Shown one piece after another: positions 40,170-49,100 of a stretch of 64,000 nt of DNA. The notes beneath the pieces were generated by a model. That model was given only the letters and a program-made list of their open reading frames with translations, did no database searches and was not told the DNA's origin. The translations under genes were made by a program, and so were the position numbers. The stretch is from contig QXJR01000012.1 of NCBI GenBank assembly GCA_020975725.1, positions 62,001 to 126,000 on the forward strand, given 5' to 3'. Position 1 is the stretch's first letter. Each line of letters opens with the position of its first letter. The DNA comes from Picocystis sp. L7 (taxonomy: Eukaryota > Chlorophyta > Picocystophyceae > Picocystales > Picocystaceae).

Positions 40170-43100
40170 TCAAAGGGTCAAGGGAGGTGCTGGTGCGATC
40201 TCCTCCGCCGCATCGGACGGATCCTCCCTCTCACCGTCGGTGGCGCCTCCTCCTGCTGCCGGGATGGAGGAAGGTGCAGGGACAGGAACGTTCGATGGAA
40301 CATCCTCCACTTCACACACAGAGGTCCCGGGACCTTCCAACAGTGGAGTGTCGAGGGGATGCATGAGAGTCACTTCCTCACAGTTGTGTGCCAAAGCCTC
40401 CAACCAAGGCGAGCCCTCCAAACCAACGTGGTCTGAATCCTCTGGCAATGCATGCCTGTTGAGACGTACCACCAAGCTTCGGAACTTGGAGGTCGTAGCA
40501 CAATCAATTGGATACGACTTAAGATATGACATGCCACACAGCAAAAGTGAGTGACTCCTACGGGTAATATCTACTCGCAACTTGAGTCCATTGCCTTGAA
40601 TCTTCATCACATGGTGGAGTGGGATGTGCCAACGTAGCTTCCAATTCCGGACCACCCCCCTACGCATGTACTTTTGCATGTAGACAATTCGATGATCCGT
40701 GACCAAAACCACTACGCTAGGTTGCACATAGATGACATCCTTCACCTGATCGCTGTCTGCACGAGGTAGGAAAATTCCAAGTGTTCGCTTCCACTCCAGT
40801 AGTTGGGCTGCATCTGGCACACTTTCCGAAACGCTGAACTGTCCTGGAGGTCTAACTCGGCGAGTGTCATTCCCAAAGTATCCCTCCTTGCCCAAAGCTG
40901 CAAAACCCACAGCTTGAGAGGTCTTTCCAGCACATTCAAAGCACCCTCCCAGCGGACGTGCGACCACACCTACAGCTCCGGTCAATAACCCAGCAAAGAA
41001 CCCCAGCGGGCCATAGCGCACCACGCCGTTGAAGGGGTCCATGATTAGACCATAGCCCCCCCTCAACACACCATACACCAGCTCTCGATTGCCTCGATAG
41101 AATGCCTGGCGGCCATAAACCGTCCTCTTTGAATAACGTTGCAATGTCTCATCATCACCAAGGGCACCGCTCTGAGAAAACGAGACAAGCTTCATGCAAC
41201 CAACTAACGAACGCGACAAAGCCCCACAAAATTGAGCACCAGTTGTTCCCCCAATGAAGAACACATAAGGCACTACAGATGCCTTCTTCTTTTCACCCTT
41301 GTACGCCTCTGCCATCAAGGATGAGAGAGATCCAACACAGTACACAGCCGAGAGAGGCGCCTGAAGGATGGAGGGCCCTGCGCCAGTGAGAACTTTATGG
41401 ATCTGAGTGAGACCCTGGAAAAGATAGTGACGAAGCAGCTTCTCCTGCAACTGTTGCTTGCCAAGTAACTGATTCCTGAATTCGATACCCCGAAGGTAAA
41501 TATGGGCATTGTTCAAGTTCACAAGTTGGAATCCACTTTTCTCTGCCATGCGCCCAAAGGTGAAGGTCTGAATCCTGCTCTTGTCTTTCTGCATGTGAAG
41601 GAAGCTACTGCTTAAAGCAAGAGTTACATTTACGCGGATGTCACCCAATACTGCAGATTGCAAGAACATCCACGAGGAAGTCCAAGAATAGCCATGCATT
41701 GCAACTAGCTCAGCCATGTCCATATCATGAAGAATGGTAAACGGATTCTGAGGTGGGGAAAGGACGGCATCGGCTGGCGTTTCCCAGTCCAAACCATGGA
41801 CCTTTGCTATATCGTATGGTGTCGTCAGTTCGGAAATCATTCTTGCATGCCTTTCCTGCCACTCCTTACTCTGGAACAAATCATCCATGGGCAGAGTAGA
41901 AAAAGCTGCTATAGTCACTTGTAAAAATTGCTGGTCCGCCGCTACATCCAACTCCTGGAGTTTGATGGATAGCCGCTTGAAGCAAGGGATGAGGTCCCGA
42001 GAGGCCTGCTCTTCAGTTCGATCGGGAATTGTCCTTGTGTACTCGAAGCTTACAAGAGACTCTTCTTCTGCCAAGACAAGGCCTTCCTCAACCTGGCGTT
42101 CCAAAGAGCTTTGAAGCTGAGTAGACAACGAGCTACCCCTCACTAATATCATCTCCTCTGCACCAAGCAGCTGATTGTCCACTTGCATCGACTTGACTGA
42201 ACCCTTGACCATGACTTCGTGCTTCCGAACCTGTACAATCACATCTATATCCTTCATGTTTGCATTGACAAGTTCTCCGACGCCTGGCGTAAGCACAGTA
42301 GCTGCCAAACCTGCCAAAGAGATTTTAAATTGCTGCTGGTCTCCAGTATACTCGTAAGGAGCCCAATTCACACCAACAAGAACCTTGACCTCTTCCAACA
42401 GGGTGTGAAATGGCGATTTGCAAGGAAGCCAAATATAGTAGGGGCAATTTCCTTGCACATGCAAGCATTGGATCTCTGTATAACCCACCAACTTCTTTCT
42501 TAACCAGCCCTCTTCATAGAAGGAGATCCTGATCGCAGCAGCTGGGGGGACATTGTTCAAATAAAAGGTCCTCTTGGTGGCCCTTGTACCCCTCTCTGAT
42601 GATATTTCAGCCCAGACTTCCTCGTTGTTACATTCAACCTTGGCCAATGTGGCAAATCCTGAAGACTCCAAAACTCCCACAGATGTATCACCAGCTTGCA
42701 CTTCAAGAAGCTTGATTGTAACCCCTCCCAACTCGTAGGGCATCAGATGGTCCTCATTTTTCGCCCTCTCCTCCATCGCATTCATCCAGTCCGAGGTGGA
42801 GATAGGTCGCATGAGGGAGAGGATCTCTAATCGCTCAGTCAGTGTTCTCTCTGTAGCCTTCAAGCGCACAAGAAGAAGTGAATGGGGAGTGACCTCCCAC
42901 TCAAAGCGCAGTCGAATATTGCCTGATACTTCCTCATCTGCATCTCGTCTGGACAAAACAAAATCTTTGTCCTCCAAAGGGTGACCACTTAGAGTCTCGC
43001 TTAAGGTTATATTCACATGGCCTAAGAACTTATTCCCCTCGCGCGATTTGGAAAATACTTCTATAAGGAGAATATCTTCCGAAGAGACTGACGAAAACAG

Positions 43101-46100
43101 AAAGGAATCGTTCCACACTGGCGAGTTAGTACCGACGCATACGCTGGATTGTTGTGTTTGCTTGCCTGCTGTGATCAGGACGAAAGCATTCGACATAAAC
43201 GACTTTGACCTCAGCTGAAGCCCTTCGGCTGCCACCAAGGTTACACGCATATTTCCTCCAACAGGGCCCGAATCCGGGACGTCTATCCTGTCGTGAGTCG
43301 AGAATTGCGAGCCTTTGCCAACAAGGGATTTTCCCTCCCCTGCCTCTTGCAAACTTCCACTGGAAGAGGTTGCGGAGATTCCCGTGTCCCACCTCCCTGA
43401 AAGCGTCAACTGGTCTTCCGTTCCATTACTGTAATAAACTTGGCCAAGAAATGTGCTAAGCAGCTGTAGATCATGACGAACCTTCTTCAGTCGTGACATC
43501 AGTGCATGCAGGCTCTTTTCCTCGTCTTTCGCATCCTGGTTCTTCTTGTCGGAGAACCTGAGAACCCGAGTATGACCCACAGTACTCACTGAGGCATAGA
43601 CGTGTTTGCCCAGCTCAGTAGACAACATTGTTTTCATGCTTTTCACCCTCCGTGAGATGAACTTATCCTTGTCAAACTCATTTGCTTCAACCGGGAAGAC
43701 CAGTGGTTTGTGATCCGCTACCATGTCCAAATCGTATTTCCTGGCGGGGCAAAAGCTGTAAAGGCGCTCTTTCGCATGTGGACGAGCCCCTACCACCTCC
43801 ACGGTATGCTGTTTCAGAGGTTCATGCATCGCAAAAGCTTTCCTAACCTTTGGAGGGACAACTGTACATAAGTGCAAGTCATCACCACCCTCTAAACTTT
43901 GGAGACCAGACGCTTGTACTTTCCTCACAAATGTATCAAGCTGTGAAAATTGCGGCTCGTCACCAACACGGGAAGTTTGCCTCTGGTTTTCAGCCTGCCA
44001 CAAACAGATGGTAACTTTCTCGCACGTATTCTCAACAATATAAGGAGGAAGCGTGCTCTGGATTGGTAGAAAGACAACCCGACTATCATGCTGAGTAGAG
44101 GTAATGTTCACGGGAAGGATCAACTTGTCCTGGCTTCCCTTACGTGCCACACTCATGCCGTAAAAGCCCTCGTCAACGTCAATCGAGAGTCCACCTGACC
44201 AGAAGCAATCACTGTCAATGGGTCGACAGAGAAGTTGAAGTGGGGCGCTGCAATCCATCCAATGAAATGTCATATGCTGACCATGCCTCACCGTGAATGC
44301 CAGCTCTTGTGGAACTCCCTTCTGCACCACCTCTATGTCCATTCCAGATCGATTATCGAGGGAATATCTGGACTTGATAGTCAAAACACGAGTGGAGCCA
44401 AACATCTGCGGGTGGGAAGAGGGTAGCAGACGTACTTGGACCGTGAATTCATACAGCCCCGTCAACTGAAATGTGTCAACGCGAGGAGCTGGAGCACACG
44501 GTTCAAGCGCAACCTCCACTCGATCTGTCTCTGAATCATAAAAAAACGTGGTGGATACATACTTCCGACTGCTTCCGTCCATACCTCGTTCTGTTGTGTT
44601 TGCTATTGATTTCCCTTTGATCCTCACAGGATCTCTGGCACCGATCTTTCTCACATTCAGAGCTTGTGACCACTCAGAGCATCCAGAACCTGGCACTTGG
44701 AACATGATGTCTTTCTTATCATCATACAAAAACGGACCAGGCTCTAGAAAGCAATCATTGCTATCACCTGGGTGAGATGCTGGGACAGTAAACGACCCCC
44801 CAAAGACCCCTGTCTGCTTGAACAGAAGGTTGTGCCCCGAGCGATTGTCAATAAGTGTGGAGACAAAAAGACATATTTGTCTAGAACTAGATCTCAATCC
44901 AGCTACTTGATTCTGCAATTCTAGGCGAATATTTTTGATGGACTGCAAGGTGGGGATTGCCCTTTCCTCTGACGAAGGCCGGTGTGCAGCTCTTGGCGAG
45001 TTCGGAGGGCTAATGCTTCCAGACAACTCTGCTGAGTCAACTGTACTTGTGCTACCTGACAATGTTTTCCGATGTCTCTTGGTAAGATGTACCTTTCCTG
45101 GCAGCTTCTTGTTTTGGGAATGCTTTCTGGAGTAATTGATGACACAGTCTTGAGAAAGATATCCATACATGGCAACTTGTATGTACAGATCTTTGCATAG
45201 GGAAGTGTACAGAGGAAAGGCTTGCCCTGGCGCTATGGTGAACGATGATTTAGCTGACCCACCCAACGTTTCTGCCGGTGCGGGGGATGTCTCCGGTTCA
45301 CCTTGATGGATATCGTCTCGAACAGTCACGTCGCTCATCTGCTTCATGTCATCCAGCCTTTCGTCTGAATTTCTAACTGCCTCCACAAAGTTGCCAAGAC
45401 CCAATGGGCTACCTGTATACTCTTTACCGTGCCTCTCTGTCAACGTAATCTTGATGGGATAAGGAAGGCCATTGGCAGCAATGAGCGGGGGTAAAAAGGA
45501 TAGCTCTGTCTCTATTGGGGAATCTGAAACAGTAAGGCTTGATGGGCCAGAGTAAAAGAACGAAGGCTGATTAGGTTCGAGCTGATTCCTGTGGTTTACC
45601 TGCATGGAAAGGTACAGCAAACTCGAGTCTGTACCATACCTGGCCGATATACAAGATAGAGTTCCTTCCTGTGACTCCATGTGTTCTGGGTCTCCAAGAA
45701 CTATTGCGTCTCGTGGGCAAAATTGGCAACCTTCCACGCGAGATAGCAGCTCGCCTCCTACGCTAGCAAAGATTGGTAGATATACACCTTGGCCTGGATG
45801 GAGTGGACCAACTTCAAACTTGTTCGGGACTTCTGATTGAGAAAGCACACCGTACGGTACCAAATTCTTCGATTGCGTAGAAAGGCAACGAAAGTGAAGT
45901 GTCCTATCGGTCCGATTCTGGAGCCATAAGCATGAGTGTATGGATATTATCTTTGTCCGACCCACAACGGCAACCTCTATGACAAAGGGTAAGCTCGCAT
46001 TCTTCCCTGGAGCCTCCAGATAGAGTAGCTGACGTGAGACGTGAGAGACAACAATATTCTTCACAGGCAGCCAATTTCCCTCAAAACGAATCGAGATGCC

Positions 46101-49100
46101 TTTAGCCTCCACTTGCTCTGAATACTGATTTGCCAAAGGGTTTCTGATAGACACAACCAACCTTGCTGGTAGAACCTTCAACTTTTCAGGTTTACCCGGT
46201 GCCAAGTTGTATACAAGCTTTGGATCATCCGTCCAGTACCATAACCTTAGTCCGGTGAGGTTTTGAATGACATATTTGTTCTCCCCAGCGAAGGGGTCAT
46301 CATGATAGTTGACCCTCAAGGATTGTGGGATGAATGCTGCCTGCTTCACTTTTCCATCTACGTTGGCATCCAAGATCTCCTTCACATAGGCCATCGCATC
46401 TCCGACACACAGGAGAAGAGACTTGCTGAGTATGACAGATACTTTCTCTTCGGAATGTACCCATGCTTTGACAATGGAATGTTTGTAGGTGTCACGGGAT
46501 TGCTCCAAGTGGAATTCCACCGGCCAGGGCTCGACAAAGGGGTAAAGTTCTCCTTGAAAGGGATCATTGCGTTTCAGTGCAATGGTAGCTGACAAGGATA
46601 TTCCATGATCAACAGCCTCTTCGATATCGACAGCAGAAAGAAAGGAAAGTTTCAGACTGTTCACAAGCAACGACAGTGCCTGTGCATTAGAATGTTCATG
46701 CCTATCTTCGATGAGCTGGACTTCGATCTTCTTGACTTTTGCTTCAACATGAAAGTTGTAATTAGTTAGCGCTTCTTCGGTTTTGTCTGCCGTTTTCGGC
46801 TGACCCACTCCATTCCTCTGAAATACTTTCGGAGCCTCAGCTACAAGACCCAAAACTTGCTCCTCAATGGAGAGAAGAAAAGGAAGGTGAGAGAAGCGTG
46901 CATGGATGGTGATGTCACCGCAATTGACAGCCATGCTGGTAACCGTTTGCGTGTAGTTTTCATCCACTGCACTCGCATCGTTGATGTAACCGAGGAGATG
47001 CATATCCTTTCTGAAGATGCTATCAGGGTCTATCGTCAGCATCTTGATGGCTTGCATTAGCTCCAGTGAGAAGACAAAAGGCTGTATGATATCGTCCCAG
47101 ACATCGGAAACTTGCAGACCCACACAGAAATCAGCAGCGTCTACCCTCACCACAATTTCACTCTTCCGTACAAAAGTTGCTACACGGCACTTTCCAATGT
47201 CTATTCCCAAGCCAGTGCTTTCCCAGTTTTCACATTGAAACGGGCTTGTGGGCACCAAAAATCTATGTTCCTCTAGTATTGCATTGATGTATACATTTGG
47301 TTGTGTATTAGAGGCATTCGAGGTGCTCTCAACGCTATGCTGCCCTTGACTCCCTACAGAAGAAAACAAACTTAGCAAATTGTCTACCAAGGTAAGGTCA
47401 GATGCGTGTGGCCACAGGAGCAGCCCGCTTGAAAGTTTGATCTCAACTGCTGCTGTGCCATTGTGCAGCACCACGCATGAAAGTGACAAAATCCTTTTGC
47501 TTTCAGAAAGTCCTATGTAAGGGTATCGAACAAGAGGTACCACTTTCTGCTCCCCATGGCTACTGCAGTCACAAACTTCAAGCTTCTCCATGGAACAAGA
47601 AATGAAGGTGTTGTTTAGAATCGACACACACACACCAAAAGCAATCCTGTGTATTGACAGCAAAATAACTTCTTGAGCCCTCTCAATTGAAACCAGTTGC
47701 AATCTTAGTTCTCTCAGAAAAAGCTTCATCTCAAACTGCAGGTCTTCCCACGGAGGTAGTCCGAAAGAAAGCTGCTCTTCAATCAGTGCCGCATGGTTAT
47801 CCAAAGAAGGCTTGCTTGCATTGCCTTGATTCAGGTGCACAGACTGCTTTTCTGACAAGGTCTCGCTAAGGATGCAAAGAGCAGAGCCCAATACCATTTC
47901 ATTAACACTTATGTCAAGCAAGCTTAAGTCTACCAGCATTTTGGTCGCAGCTCTGCCAGATTCTGGACTCTGTTGAAGGACAGCACCGATTCTCGTTGGT
48001 CTGATCAATTTGTGTTGGGAATCCTGTGCATGCACTGAGATCGAAAAATCATCCAAAACCAGAGACATGAGTCCCGATGAAGATTCGCCCCCATATGATT
48101 TGCATGGTTGTTCGTCACTGCAAGTGTGCGGCATGCTAAGCGATGCCTGAGGAATCGCGACTGAAATACAAGGTCCTGACTTGTCAGGCGATCCCATGAT
48201 TATAACTGCACCCTCGATGAATATATCCATGACGGGCTGTGGAGAGGGTACGTTCTTGGATGCCTTGTGGGAGGCTATGAACGCACTATTTTGCAAAGCA
48301 CTCATAACACTTTCAGCAACCAAATTTCCCGTGGCAACAGCATCTTTTATAAAGCTTGCAGCAAGATGCATTCTTGGTTGATCGAGATCTATCTTCATCC
48401 AGAGCGGCTTGTCTTCGTCGACACACAGGGCAAGAGTCAGTGGTTTAGCTGCACTAGAAAGTTGAAATACAAACCTTCTCATCGACGAGGAACCCTCCTC
48501 TCTAAGCAATAAATTGTCCACTTCCACGCCAATGGTAGTGCTCTTCTTCTTCAAGGCCAATAGCATTTTGCTATCGTAGGCAGTCACTCTAGCAACAGGA
48601 GCACCATAGGTGCTTTGGATGACACACTGGAGATTCGCAATGGAGACGCAGATCTGAGTTTCTGGCAGAAGTTCATTGCTACTCTGTGGCTTGGATACCT
48701 GTAGAGTACTGCCAGGGCCATTGGAATGCTTGCCCTCTGTTGGCCTGACCATTTGCCAATGTCCGTGCCTTCTGAGGGTCACCTGAACGTTCTCCAAATA
48801 TCGCAGTATGTCAGAAGCAAGACCACCACCCACTTCTGGCCATAGAGAAAGGTGCAAATCGTTAGTCTGACAGTCTAGCTTGGTGCTACCATCACGGGTA
48901 GCTAGCATTAGTTTGATAGTGGGTGTTGAAAGAAGTTTGAGGATGTTCCATCGGCGCTGCCAAAGAAAGTGCATTGCCAGTTGCCGGAACCTTGATGGTT
49001 GTCCACGGCCTTGAGTGCCTGCTGTAAGGAGGGGAACCAACCTACGTTCTGAGGGCTCGTTTTTCGCATTCAGTGCCAAATAACCAAGTTGGCAATCCAA